The position numbers and the translations under genes are program-made. From assembly GCA_024236015.1 (NCBI GenBank), contig JACKLK010000009.1, forward strand, positions 62,001 through 126,000: a DNA stretch of 64,000 bases, in the 5' to 3' direction. Origin of the DNA: Rhodoferax sp. Lineage in GTDB: Bacteria > Pseudomonadota > Gammaproteobacteria > Burkholderiales > Burkholderiaceae_C. Shown in pieces: positions 1 to 7,763 of this stretch. The stretch's first letter is position 1; each line of letters opens with the position of its first letter. Under the pieces are notes generated by a model, which saw only the letters and a list, made by a program, of their open reading frames with translations, was not told the DNA's origin and searched no databases.

Positions 1-92
1 GAGGCGGTTTCGATAGACCCGTTCAGTTCTATCAGGCCGGATTCGTCCATGCCTGGTTTGCCCGGCGGTTGGTGCAACAAGATGCCGGCTGA
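1..92 (+). CDS. C-terminal end of an unidentified protein (partial)
   Basis: Frame 3 is open from the left edge to a TGA at 90-92 and encodes about 29 residues ending in YQAGFVHAWFARRLVQQDAG. The mix of aromatic and hydrophobic residues looks like a genuine protein tail rather than random frame noise. The gene begins outside the window, so family and function cannot be stated. The following 184 bases to the next start hold nothing recognisable apart from a ribosome binding site. An open frame also exists in frame 1, but its composition (Arg/Pro/Gly rich) looks like a shadow. Confidence 0.4.
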   Translation, partial: GGFDRPVQFYQAGFVHAWFARRLVQQDAG

Positions 93-276
93 CCGATCCA
101 TGCGGCGGGAGTCGCGTGGCGCATGGCGCAAGGGGGACGACGTGCGCCTGCGAGAACTGCTGCATGTGCTGCGCGAGACGTTTCAGGCGTCGGCGCCGAG
201 GGGGCCGCAACGGCCGAATGCCGGTTTGCCGCCGATCGCGCGGCCCGGTGGTCTTGTGCATGGAGGATGATCGCCG

Positions 277-633
277 ATGCGCCCGTTTTTCCTGACCGTC
301 ACGCTGCTGACGCTGAGCAATGTCTTCATGACCTTTGCCTGGTACGCGCACCTGAAGGAGCTGAGCCACAAACCCTGGGTGATCGCCGCGCTGCTGAGCT
401 GGGGCATCGCCTTGTTCGAATACATGCTCCAGGTGCCGGCCAACCGCATCGGGTACACCGTCATGTCGGTGGCCCAGCTCAAGATCCTGCAGGAGGTCAT
501 CACCTTGTCCGTCTTCGTGCCCTTTGCCGTGCTCTACCTCAAGGAGCCGCTGAAGCTGGACTATCTGTGGGCCGGCCTGTGCATGCTGGCCGCCGTCTAT
601 TTCATCTTCCGAAGTCGCTGGAGTGGCGGCTGA
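277..633 (+). CDS. DUF486 (DMT-like) small inner membrane protein
   Basis: The 118-residue protein has four predicted membrane segments (about residues 3-22, 35-52, 65-85 and 92-110), which matches the size and topology of the DUF486 family, a four-helix relative of the drug/metabolite transporters. Diagnostic stretches are NVFMTFAWYAHLK and the central EYMLQVPANRIGY. GGAGG at 262-266 lies 10 bases before the ATG. Transport substrate is unknown for the family. It appears to be a stand-alone gene. Assignment to the family is firm, function is not. Confidence 0.88.
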   Translation: MRPFFLTVTLLTLSNVFMTFAWYAHLKELSHKPWVIAALLSWGIALFEYMLQVPANRIGYTVMSVAQLKILQEVITLSVFVPFAVLYLKEPLKLDYLWAGLCMLAAVYFIFRSRWSGG

Positions 634-660
634 GGCCGAGGTCCGGCCAAAGGTGCATCC

Positions 661-1086
661 ATGCCGTTGATTGCCGTCACGCGACTGCGCATCCGTTCGC
701 CCTGGTACTTGCCTGCTTTTCAGTGGCATGCGTTTCGCGCGGCCCGCCAGGCGCGCACCGCGCCCGGCCACCTGGACATGGCATTGTTCAACGATGCGCA
801 CCGGGCGTTCTGGACCTGTACCGCCTGGACGGATCTGGAGGCGATGCGCACCTACCTGGCGGCCGAGCCGCATCGCAGTGCCATGCGCAAGCTCGCGCAC
901 TGGTGCGACGAGGCCAGCGTCGTCCATTGGACGCAGGATTCCCGCGCGTTGCCGACCTGGCGGGCCGCGCACGCGCGGATGCAGCAAGAGGGGCGCCCGT
1001 CCCGGGTGGATCACCCGTCACCGGACCATGTCGACTTTCGGATCGCCGTGCCACGGCAATCCGACCGTCCGAAGCCGGGGCCCTGA
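661..1086 (+). CDS. DUF3291 / monooxygenase-like dimeric alpha-beta barrel protein
   Basis: 141 residues. The N-terminal 110 residues fit the ferredoxin-like dimeric alpha/beta barrel fold of DUF3291 and antibiotic-biosynthesis-monooxygenase-like proteins: a beta strand (IAVTRLRIRS), a helix, the FWTCTAWTDLEAMRTYL strand-turn-helix and HRSAMRKLAHWCDEASVVHW. The last 30 residues are low-complexity and polar. It starts 27 bases after the DUF486 gene and may be transcribed with it. No catalytic residues can be named. The reaction is unknown, and a non-enzymatic role is possible. Confidence 0.7.
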   Translation: MPLIAVTRLRIRSPWYLPAFQWHAFRAARQARTAPGHLDMALFNDAHRAFWTCTAWTDLEAMRTYLAAEPHRSAMRKLAHWCDEASVVHWTQDSRALPTWRAAHARMQQEGRPSRVDHPSPDHVDFRIAVPRQSDRPKPGP

Positions 1087-1246
1087 TGCACGTAAATCCA
1101 ACGCGCCGGATCGGCGTGCCAGCCCCGCAGCTCCGCGTGCGCTCGCGCGGCCGCGCGGCTGCCGTCCGCCCGCATCGATCGCCCGGCAGCACGCCGATGC
1201 CGCTATTCTTCGCTGTCGGCAAACCGATCCGGCACAAGGAAACGTC

Positions 1247-1606
1247 TTGATCCCTACCGCAGCACTCGTCGGAGTCGTGGCCCTGTGCGCCTTGCTGGTC
1301 TTTTTCTGGAGACGCAACGGGATCGGCTCGGGCCGCGGCTACGGCAATCGTGTTGCCGCGCATATCGGCATTCCGAAAAGCCTGTTTCATTCGTTGATGG
1401 CGCATGGCGCGCCCGGTTCGTACCGGCAGTTGCTGGCGTCGCTCGAGAAGGCCGGGTTGACGCTGGACCAGGCCGGTGCGGAGCTGGCACCCACGCTGGC
1501 CAAGGGCGTCGAACGCATGGAGGCCCATTTCGGCCCGCAGGAGACGCTCGAGGCAGTCAAGCCGCTGGTCGCCCGGCTGGTCTCCATGGGCAGTTCATCG
1601 GGCTGA
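1247..1606 (+). CDS. Small membrane-anchored protein of unknown function
   Basis: I place the start at TTG 1247 because AGGA at 1237-1240 lies 6 bases upstream and because the first 20 residues (IPTAALVGVVALCALLVFFW followed by RR) form a clean N-terminal membrane anchor. The frame is open further upstream, but that part is Arg/Pro-rich shadow coding for the overlapping preceding gene. The 119-residue product has one membrane helix followed by about 95 soluble, largely helical residues, probably cytoplasmic given the RR after the helix. No family recognised. Confidence 0.6.
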   Translation: MIPTAALVGVVALCALLVFFWRRNGIGSGRGYGNRVAAHIGIPKSLFHSLMAHGAPGSYRQLLASLEKAGLTLDQAGAELAPTLAKGVERMEAHFGPQETLEAVKPLVARLVSMGSSSG

Positions 1607-1672
1607 CGTGCCGGCACGCGCGCTGCGTGCGCCTGTACCCGGCAGGGCCGCATTTCGCGGCACAATCGTGCC

Positions 1673-2353
1673 ATGCATGTCGCCATCCTGACCTTCCAGG
1701 GCTTCAACGAGCTGGACTCGCTGGTCGCGCTGGGCATTCTCAACCGCATCAAGAAGCCGCACTGGCGGGTCAGCCTGTGTTGTCCGGAGCCGGCGGTCAC
1801 GTCGATGAACGGGGTCGTCGTGCATGCGCAGTCGCGCCTGGAGGAGGCCGCCACGGCCGATGCCGTCATCGTGGGCAGCGGCATCAAGACCCGCGAGGTT
1901 GTCGCGGACGCGTCGCTGATGGCTTCGCTGCGGCTCGATCCCGCCCGCCAGCTCATCGCCGCCCAGTGTTCCGGCACCCTGGTGCTCGCGAAACTCGGCC
2001 TGCTCGGCGCCGTGCCGGCATGTACCGATCTCACGACCAGGCCCTGGGTGCAGGAAGCCGGCGTCGAGGTATTGAACCAGCCGTTTTTTGCCGCAGGCAA
2101 CGTGGCCACGGCCGGCGGTTGCATGGCCTCGCCCTACCTGGCCGCCTGGATCATCGCTCGCCTCGAAGGTGAACCGGCGGCGCGCGCGGCCCTGCATTAC
2201 GTCGCGCCGGTCGGCGAGAAGGAGGCCTACGTGGACCTGGCGATGCGGAACATCGCGCCGTACTACCTGCCGTCGTCGCCGGACCTGGCTCAGGCCGACG
2301 CGACCGGTGATGCCCGGCCCCTGCATGCCGCTGTGTCCAACGTCGGCGGTTGA
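1673..2353 (+). CDS. DJ-1/PfpI family protein (class I glutamine amidotransferase-like)
   Basis: 226 residues with the DJ-1/PfpI fold: N-terminal strand VAILTFQGFNELD, the nucleophile elbow AAQCSGTLVLAKLG with Cys99, and a late TAGGCMASPYLAAWI segment as in many DJ-1-like proteins. Family members include chaperones, deglycase/glyoxalase III-like proteins, isonitrile hydratases and putative proteases, so a specific reaction cannot be assigned. The N-terminal Glu that often supports the cysteine could be the one in FNELDSL. The gene stands alone, with a GNAT gene beginning about 50 bases downstream. Confidence 0.85.
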   Translation: MHVAILTFQGFNELDSLVALGILNRIKKPHWRVSLCCPEPAVTSMNGVVVHAQSRLEEAATADAVIVGSGIKTREVVADASLMASLRLDPARQLIAAQCSGTLVLAKLGLLGAVPACTDLTTRPWVQEAGVEVLNQPFFAAGNVATAGGCMASPYLAAWIIARLEGEPAARAALHYVAPVGEKEAYVDLAMRNIAPYYLPSSPDLAQADATGDARPLHAAVSNVGG

Positions 2354-2403
2354 GGCGTCCCATCGAATTTCCGCTCGCGCAGCGCATGCCATCCTTCCGT
2401 CGC

Positions 2404-2904
2404 ATGTCGATCCGTCCCGAAGCACCGGCCGATGTCGCCGCGATTGCCGAGCTGGTCCGCCGGGCATTCGACGGCCATCCACACAGCGACGGCAGCGAAC
2501 CGGGCATCGTCGACGGCCTGCGGGCCGACCGGGCGTTGTCGGTTGCGCTGGTTGCGGAAGTGGACCGCCGTGTCGGCGGCTACGTCGCGGCCTCGCCGGT
2601 GCGGATCGCCGGCCGTGCATCGTCGTGGCATGGCCTGGGTCCGGTCGCGGTCGAGCCGGCCCTGCAAGGACGCGGCCTGGGCGCTGCGCTCGTGCAGGCG
2701 GCCCTGGCACAGCTGCGCGCAGCTGGCGCCGGCGGCTGCGTCGTGCTCGGTGAGCCGGCCTATTACGGCCGATTCGGCTTTGCGCCGCTGCCCGGTTTGG
2801 TGTATCCCGGGCCGCCGGCGGAGTATTTCATGGCACTCGCATTCGGCGATACCGTCGTCCAGGGCGAGGTCGCCTACCATGCGGCGTTCGGCGGTGCGCG
2901 CTGA
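2404..2904 (+). CDS. GNAT N-acetyltransferase (YhbS-like)
   Basis: 166 residues from ATG 2404 (MSIRPEAPADVAAIAELV), the usual first strand and helix of GNAT enzymes. The acetyl-CoA pyrophosphate loop is seen as VEPALQGRGLGAALVQ (Q/RxxGxG/A). The later GCVVLGEPAYYGRFGF segment is typical of YhbS-type acetyltransferases. In-frame starts at TTG 2350 and ATG 2386 exist, but 2404 gives the standard N terminus. The acceptor substrate is unknown. A second unrelated GNAT follows 43 bases downstream. Confidence 0.83.
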   Translation: MSIRPEAPADVAAIAELVRRAFDGHPHSDGSEPGIVDGLRADRALSVALVAEVDRRVGGYVAASPVRIAGRASSWHGLGPVAVEPALQGRGLGAALVQAALAQLRAAGAGGCVVLGEPAYYGRFGFAPLPGLVYPGPPAEYFMALAFGDTVVQGEVAYHAAFGGAR

Positions 2905-2947
2905 TGGTGCCGAAGGGTTCGTGCGGAGCGTGACGGTGACCGCAGAG

Positions 2948-3493
2948 ATGCCGTACATGTCGGCCATCCATCCCTGCCTGGACCTGCACATCCGCCGTTA
3001 TCGGCCTGCGGACGCCCGGGCCTTGTTCGCGGTGTTCCATTCGGCCGTCCATGTCACGGCCCGCCACGACTACCGCGCCGACCAGTTGCATGCCTGGGCC
3101 CCGAAGGACATGGATCCGGTGGCGTGGGCCGAACACATGGAGCGGATCAAGCCTTTCGTCGCGCAGATCGGGCAGATGCCCGTCGGTTACGCGGACGTCC
3201 AGCCCAACGGCTGCATCGATCATTTCTTCGTGTCCGGACTGCATGCGCGCAGGGGCATCGGCCGCGCGCTGATGCAGGCGATCGAGACCGAGGCGATGCG
3301 CCTGGGTATCGGCGAACTGTGGTCGCATGTCAGCCGGACCGCGCAACCGTTTTTCGAGCAGGCCGGATTTGCCGTGGTCGAACAGCGTGCGCCGGTGCGA
3401 CGGGGCGTGGTGATCCCGAACGCGCTGATGCGCAGGCCCATGGTTGCATCGACGCCCGGCGACCGGTGCACGGCACGGGGCGGCGATCCCTGA
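2948..3493 (+). CDS. GNAT N-acetyltransferase
   Basis: 181 residues with the GNAT fold: LHIRRYRPADARALFAVF at the N terminus, then FFVSGLHARRGIGRALMQAIE as the acetyl-CoA binding loop, and FFEQAGFAVVEQR at the end, a hallmark of the family. The AVHVTARHDYRADQLHAWAP segment resembles PhnO/YafP-type acetyltransferases, which often have this xxYxxxQxxAWAP motif. ATG 2957 is an equally possible start. The acceptor is unknown. Confidence 0.83.
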   Translation: MPYMSAIHPCLDLHIRRYRPADARALFAVFHSAVHVTARHDYRADQLHAWAPKDMDPVAWAEHMERIKPFVAQIGQMPVGYADVQPNGCIDHFFVSGLHARRGIGRALMQAIETEAMRLGIGELWSHVSRTAQPFFEQAGFAVVEQRAPVRRGVVIPNALMRRPMVASTPGDRCTARGGDP

Positions 3494-3578
3494 TGGCCGT
3501 TCGCAACCGGGCCGCGGCCCGGTCCGGCCGGTACCGTGCGGCGGCGCCGGCAACCATCCACCCATCACAGGAGCACCC

Positions 3579-3899
3579 ATGCTGGTCACCACCACCCCCT
3601 CCATCGAGGGTAAACGCATCACCCGTTATTGCGGCGTCATCTCCGGCGAGGCCATCATGGGCGCCAATCTGTTCAAGGACCTGTTCGCCGGCATCCGCGA
3701 CCTGGTCGGCGGGCGTTCCGCCACCTATGAACGGGAACTGCAACGCGCACGCGAGATCGCGCTCAAGGAACTGCAGGAGCGCGCCGTCGACCTGGGCGCC
3801 AATGCGGTGGTCGGCGTCGACCTGGACTACGAAGTGCTGGGCGAGAAAAACGGCATGTTGATGGTCTCGGCCAGCGGGACGGCCGTGGTCGTGGAGTGA
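3579..3899 (+). CDS. YbjQ family (DUF74) putative heavy-metal-binding protein
   Basis: 106 residues, the standard YbjQ length. The family pattern is complete: an N-terminal TTPSIEGKRITRYCGVISGEAIMGAN, a central RSATYERELQRAREIALKELQERA helix, and GANAVVGVDLDYEVLG followed by ASGTAVVV. AGGAG at 3569-3573 sits 5 bases before the ATG, so this start is preferred over one about 130 bases upstream. Structures show pentameric rings for the family; the metal-binding label is by homology and unproven. It is transcribed alone. Confidence 0.9.
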   Translation: MLVTTTPSIEGKRITRYCGVISGEAIMGANLFKDLFAGIRDLVGGRSATYERELQRAREIALKELQERAVDLGANAVVGVDLDYEVLGEKNGMLMVSASGTAVVVE

Positions 3900-4055
3900 C
3901 GCCGCGCAGGCGTCCACCCGTGGCACAGCCATGGCTGCGCCACATGAATGAACCCCACCCTTGTCGCCTCGACCGGCTTCATCGCCTGGACACCGGTGCT
4001 GCTGGCCGTCGTGTCCGGCCGGTCGGACGTCACCGATCCGCCGGCCTTCGCCGCG

Positions 4056-4490
4056 TCATGATGCGGCCGGCTTCCCGTCCAGCTGCTCGCGCAGTCGCGC
4101 TTCCTGTTCGCGCAGTTCGGGCGTGAAGGACTCGCCGAAATCGTCCGCCTCGAAGATCGGTCGTATCTCGATCTCCGACTCGCCCGGCATCGGATTGGGG
4201 CAGCGCCGGACCCAGTCGATCGCCTCCTGCAGCGAGGCGCATCGCCAGATCCAGAAGCCGGCCACCAGCTCCTTGGTATCGGCGAACGGGCCGTCGATCA
4301 CGCTGCGGCTGGCACCCGAAAAACGCACGCGCGCTCCCTTGGCGCTGGGGTGCAGGCCTTCGCCGGCGAGCATGACGCCCGCATTGACGAGTTCCTCGTT
4401 GAACCGGCCCATGTCGGCGAGCAGTTGTTCGCTGGGCATGATGCCGGCTTCGCTGTTGGCGTCGGCCTTGATCAGAATCATGAATCGCAT
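4056..4490 (-). CDS. YCII-related (DGPF domain) protein
   Basis: 144 residues starting with MRFMILIKADANSEAG and carrying the family signature VIDGPFADTKELVAGFWIW (the DGPF motif). The domain is a dimeric ferredoxin-like fold related to muconolactone isomerase, often encoded beside extracytoplasmic-function sigma factors, though none is here. AGGAGA lies 7 bases before the start, which rejects a longer N-terminal reading. A divergent GFA-family gene starts 172 bases away, so both promoters probably lie in 4491-4662. Biochemical role unknown. Confidence 0.87.
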   Translation of the reverse strand: MRFMILIKADANSEAGIMPSEQLLADMGRFNEELVNAGVMLAGEGLHPSAKGARVRFSGASRSVIDGPFADTKELVAGFWIWRCASLQEAIDWVRRCPNPMPGESEIEIRPIFEADDFGESFTPELREQEARLREQLDGKPAAS

Positions 4491-4662
4491 GCAGGTCTCC
4501 TGGAGTGTCCGTTGCAGTTGGGCTGTGTCCATGCCCGACGATCCAGGGGGGCGCGGGATCGACACGCGCCGGAACCCCCGACGGCACCAGGCCGGTGGCG
4601 GATGCACGCCCGGGCCGGGCTTGCGCCACAATGGTCGCTCCTGCTGCATCGAGGCCTGAGCC

Positions 4663-5187
4663 ATGACGACGCCTGCCGTTTTGCCCCTGGAGGGGGGATG
4701 TGATTGTCGCCGGGTCCGTTACCGGATGACCGAAACACCCCTGTTCGTGCATTGTTGCCACTGCCGCTGGTGCCAGCGCGAAAGCGGCGCCGCGTTCGCG
4801 GTCAATGCCATGATCGAGGCCGATCGGGTCGAGTCGACGGCGGACGAGCCGGAGATCGTGGACACACCGTCGGCCAGCGGCGCCGGGCAGAAGATTGCGC
4901 GTTGCCCGCAATGCCGCATCGCGGTCTGGAGCAACTACTCCGGCGCCGGGCCGCTCGTGCGTTTTGTGCGCGTGGGTACGCTGGATGCTCCGGATCGGTT
5001 GCCGCCGGATGTCCACATCTTCACGTCGACCCGGTTGCCGTGGGTGCGGTTGCCCGAGGGCGTGCCGGCGTTCGCGGAGTATTACGATTGGAAGCAGCTG
5101 TGGCCGGCCGCAAGCCAGCAGCGCCGGAGCCGCCTGGCGCCCCTGATCGACGCGTATCGGGCCACGCTGGGATCGTCACCCGCGTGA
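4663..5187 (+). CDS. GFA family (CENP-V/GFA domain) zinc protein
   Basis: 174 residues. The zinc motifs of the GFA/CENP-V fold are visible: GGCDCRRVRY near residue 12, HCCHCRWCQRESGAAFAVNAM, and a later ARCPQCRIAVWSNY. The name glutathione-dependent formaldehyde-activating enzyme is inherited from one member and should not be taken as function, since most homologues are uncharacterised. The protein is divergent to the YCII gene. A thioesterase gene follows about 100 bases downstream on the same strand. Confidence 0.86.
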   Translation: MTTPAVLPLEGGCDCRRVRYRMTETPLFVHCCHCRWCQRESGAAFAVNAMIEADRVESTADEPEIVDTPSASGAGQKIARCPQCRIAVWSNYSGAGPLVRFVRVGTLDAPDRLPPDVHIFTSTRLPWVRLPEGVPAFAEYYDWKQLWPAASQQRRSRLAPLIDAYRATLGSSPA

Positions 5188-5294
5188 CGCCTTCCGAACG
5201 TGCGGGCGCATGCGATGTAGCCGGCCAATCATTCTTCCGCCTTCGACCAGGCGGACCGACACGCGCGCGCAGCACGCAGGAAGGGGACAAGGAC

Positions 5295-5705
5295 ATGCAG
5301 GACGTATCCGTGGTGCAGAAGATGCTCGAACCCTTGTTTCCGGGCCTGATGGGGGTTCGACTGACCGAACTCGCGCCGGATCTGGTACGGGCCGAGATGG
5401 AGGTGCGGCCCGACCTGTGCACCGCCGGCGGCATCCTGCATGGCGGCGCCTACATGGCCTTTGCCGACACGCTGGGCGCGGTCGGCACGGTCATCAACCT
5501 GGCCGCGGGCAAGCGCACGACCACAACCGACTCCAGCACCAAGTTCATGGCCGGCGCCAGGCTCGGGACCGTGGTCACCGGAGAGAGCACGGCACTGCAC
5601 AAGGGCCGCACCACCATGGTGTGGCAGACCCTGGTGCGCAATGCCGACGGCCGCCTGTGCGCCGTCGTGACCCAGACGCAGCTGGTGATGGACGCGCCCA
5701 CATGA
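5295..5705 (+). CDS. PaaI-type hotdog-fold acyl-CoA thioesterase
   Basis: 136 residues with the hotdog thioesterase signature: GILHGGAYMAFADTLGAVG on the long central helix and TTTTDSSTKFMAGARLGTVVTGE for the following strands. HGG and the acidic residue in the helix (FADTL) are the usual active-site elements. Such enzymes hydrolyse acyl- or aryl-CoA thioesters in the cytoplasm. ATG 5295 is preceded by an AAGG/GGAC-rich leader; earlier in-frame starts would add an Arg-rich tail not found in the family. Substrate range cannot be inferred. Confidence 0.85.
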   Translation: MQDVSVVQKMLEPLFPGLMGVRLTELAPDLVRAEMEVRPDLCTAGGILHGGAYMAFADTLGAVGTVINLAAGKRTTTTDSSTKFMAGARLGTVVTGESTALHKGRTTMVWQTLVRNADGRLCAVVTQTQLVMDAPT

Positions 5706-5789
5706 CGACGCGTCGCCCCCGACGTTCCTCCCCAGGGGCATGAGCCGCGAGGCCGGTCCCGTTGCGCGCCTTCCCGTCCGGTGGTGGGC

Positions 5790-5912
5790 ATGCCGGTGAA
5801 CGCGCTGCGGGTTCGTGACATGCAGCCGGGCGATTTCGCGAGCGTGCTGCAGCTCAACCATGCCGCCGTGCACTTTTTCTCGCCGCTGGACATGTCGCCG
5901 CCTGGCGGTTGA
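5790..5912 (+). pseudogene. Truncated GNAT acetyltransferase remnant
   Basis: A 40-codon frame encodes an N terminus that matches the first strand and helix of one GNAT subfamily: ALRVRDMQPGDFASVLQLN followed by HAAVHFFSPLD. The similarity stops there, and the frame ends at TGA 5910-5912 after a GGMSPPGG-like tail. A normal member would continue for another 120 or more residues with an acetyl-CoA loop, which is absent from the 90 bases before the next gene. I read it as the leftover of a deleted gene. Confidence 0.6.
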
Positions 5913-6002
5913 TGCGGCCGTTGGCGATGCCGGTGTAAGAAACCGGTCGCACCGCGACCAACACGAATAGCCGGATCGACTGTCAACCAACGGGAGCACT
6001 CC

Positions 6003-6494
6003 ATGACGAGGATGAAGGCGATACACGGGCTGGCGGCACTGGTCCTGGCCGCCACGGCCCTGGGAGCGTCGGCGGCCGCGGCCGTGTCGCGCCGGACCTG
6101 TTGTGCCGCCGGGCTGATCGTGGCGTTGGCGTCGCCATGGTCGACGGCCATGGCGCAGGCCACGAACGGTGCGGCAGACGCGCGTTTCCCGGATGTGTTG
6201 TCGGCGACGGTACGCGCCCGGTCCGCGGACACCTTCGATTTCGACGTCACGATCTCGTCGCCGTACGACACGCCGCAGCGGTATGCCGATGGATTCCGCG
6301 TCACGCGCCTGTCGGGCGAAGTGCTGGGCGAACGCAGCTTGTGGCACGACCACCAGAACGAGCAGCCCTTTACGCGCGATCTGTACGGGGTCAAAATTCC
6401 CGCTGGCGTGCGCCAGGTGCGTATCCAGGCGCGCGACCAGAAACACGGGTACGGCGGCAAGTCCATCGACGTGGCGTTGCCCGCAAGGCGCTGA
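6003..6494 (+). CDS. Exported protein of unknown function with two tandem signal-like segments
   Basis: 163 residues. The mature part (FPDVLSATVRARSADTFDFDVTISSPYDTPQRYADGFRV to the end) looks like a small beta-sandwich periplasmic protein, with conserved-looking HDHQNEQPFTRDL and RVQIQARDQKHGYGGK-type stretches. Residues 1-27 form a complete signal peptide ending in ASAAAA. Residues 28-52 form a second one (VSRRTCCAAGLIVALASPWSTAMAQA). GGGAG 7 bases before ATG 6003 supports the long form; GTG 6084 would give only the second signal. No family function known. Confidence 0.75.
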   Translation: MTRMKAIHGLAALVLAATALGASAAAAVSRRTCCAAGLIVALASPWSTAMAQATNGAADARFPDVLSATVRARSADTFDFDVTISSPYDTPQRYADGFRVTRLSGEVLGERSLWHDHQNEQPFTRDLYGVKIPAGVRQVRIQARDQKHGYGGKSIDVALPARR

Positions 6495-6551
6495 ATCGCG
6501 CATGTCCGGGGCTCCGTCGGCGGGCCGGGCGAGTGCGCGCCGGGAGTGGAC

Positions 6552-7160
6552 ATGGACAAGATCGATCTGCGCAAGACACTGAAGACCTTGTACCAGCCGT
6601 CGGCCAAGGCGGTGGTCGAGGTCGACGTGCCCGCGTTCGACTACCTGATGATCGACGGCGAGGGCGATCCGAACACGACACCGGCATACGCCCAGGCGGT
6701 CGAGGCGCTGTATGCGGTCTCCTACACCGCGAAGTTCGCGCTCAAGAAGGGGCCCCAGGCCGTCGACTTCGCGGTGATGCCGCTCGAAGGCCTGTGGTGG
6801 GCCGACGACATGCAGGCCTTCGCCAGCGGTGACAAGTCGCGCTGGAAGTGGACCATGATGATCCTGCAGCCGGACGTGTTGCCCCGTGCGGTCATCGCGC
6901 AGGCCATGGATGCGGTGCGCGCGAAGAAGCCGTCGCCGGCGCTCGACCTGCTGCGCCTGGAGCGTTTCACCGAGGGTCGGTGTGCCCAGATCCTGCACGT
7001 CGGGCCGTTTTCCGAAGAAGGCCCGAACATCGAACGGCTGCACGCCTGGATCCGCGCGCACGGCACTCTGCGCGGCAAGCACCACGAGATCTACCTGAGC
7101 GACATCCGGCGCGCCGATCCGGCCAGATGGAAGACGATCCTGCGCCAGCCGATGGCATGA
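6552..7160 (+). CDS. GyrI-like small-molecule-binding domain protein
   Basis: 202 residues beginning MDKIDLRKTLKTLYQPSA, the N terminus typical of stand-alone GyrI-like proteins. Two SHS2-type halves follow: DYLMIDGEGDPNTTPAYAQAVEALY, then the second half with CAQILHVGPFSEEGPNIERLHAWIRAHG and HHEIYLSDIRRADPARWKTILRQP at the C terminus. The fold is shared with the effector domain of AraC/MerR regulators such as Rob and BmrR, but no DNA-binding domain is present. GGGAG 5 bases upstream favours ATG 6552 over GTG 6546. Ligand unknown. Confidence 0.88.
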   Translation: MDKIDLRKTLKTLYQPSAKAVVEVDVPAFDYLMIDGEGDPNTTPAYAQAVEALYAVSYTAKFALKKGPQAVDFAVMPLEGLWWADDMQAFASGDKSRWKWTMMILQPDVLPRAVIAQAMDAVRAKKPSPALDLLRLERFTEGRCAQILHVGPFSEEGPNIERLHAWIRAHGTLRGKHHEIYLSDIRRADPARWKTILRQPMA

Positions 7161-7254
7161 CGCAGGCGCGCGCAGCGATGCCGGCGGGCGGCGCCGGGCC
7201 TGCCACGCCGGTTACGCCGGCAACAGCCACCACAACCTCTGCAAGGAGCCAACC

Positions 7255-7647
7255 ATGGTCGTTCGTGTTGTTCGTCTGGGTACGCCGCGGGTCGCCGGCG
7301 AAGGCCTGCGCATCGGCACCGTGCGGCGTCCGCCGCGCGGCGTGCCGAAGTCGGAGTTCGCGTCCCGGGACTGGTACGACGTCTGGTTCCCCAACCTGGC
7401 GCCCAGCCTGGAGACCATGAAGCAGGCCCAGGCCGCGACGACCCCGGCGCAATGGGCCGCGTTCGTGCGCAAGTACCGCGCCGAGATGGCACAGCCCGAG
7501 CATGCGCATGCGATCGCGCTGCTGGCACGGCTGTCGCAGTCCAGCGACTTCTCGGTCGGTTGTTATTGCGAGGACGAGAACCACTGCCACCGTTCCGTGC
7601 TCCGGGAACTGCTGCGCGCGAACGGAGCCCGCATCGACGGCGACTGA
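7255..7647 (+). CDS. DUF488 family protein (YeaO-like)
   Basis: 130 residues with the DUF488 pattern: RIGTVRRPPRGVPKSEFASRDWYDVWFPNLAPS in the first half and CYCEDENHCHRSVLRELL near the end, which holds the conserved Cys/His cluster (CxCxxxxHCHR). AAGGAG 6 bases before the ATG marks the start. The family is widespread and biochemically undefined; the Cys-His cluster suggests metal or nucleotide chemistry but this is inference. The gene ends 38 bases before the operator of the TRAP operon. Confidence 0.88.
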   Translation: MVVRVVRLGTPRVAGEGLRIGTVRRPPRGVPKSEFASRDWYDVWFPNLAPSLETMKQAQAATTPAQWAAFVRKYRAEMAQPEHAHAIALLARLSQSSDFSVGCYCEDENHCHRSVLRELLRANGARIDGD

Positions 7648-7684
7648 GCGGCCCTGGCCTGCGCGGCGGCGCCTGCCGGCGCCC

Positions 7685-7729
7685 TCGTCGCTTCCGACGA
7701 TGGCGCGTGCGGACCCCATGCGCTAGATT
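7685..7729 (+). promoter_or_regulatory. Putative LuxR-type operator and promoter of the TRAP operon
   Basis: TCGTCG (7685-7690), a 4-base spacer and CGACGA (7695-7700) form a perfect inverted repeat. A -10-like TAGATT lies at 7724-7729, 31.5 bases from the centre of the repeat. If transcription starts about 7 bases after that hexamer, the operator is centred near -43, the classic place for a LuxR-family activator overlapping the -35 region. No good -35 hexamer is present. The same arrangement occurs at 17457-17502. Confidence 0.65.
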
Positions 7730-7763
7730 CAAATCGTCCGACAACTACACGAGGAGACAAGTC

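Noticed and set aside
5229..7085. Open minus-strand frame of about 600 codons
   Set aside because: It is antisense to the thioesterase, exported protein and GyrI-like genes, all of which have clear families and ribosome binding sites; its translation is Arg/His-rich and without domains.
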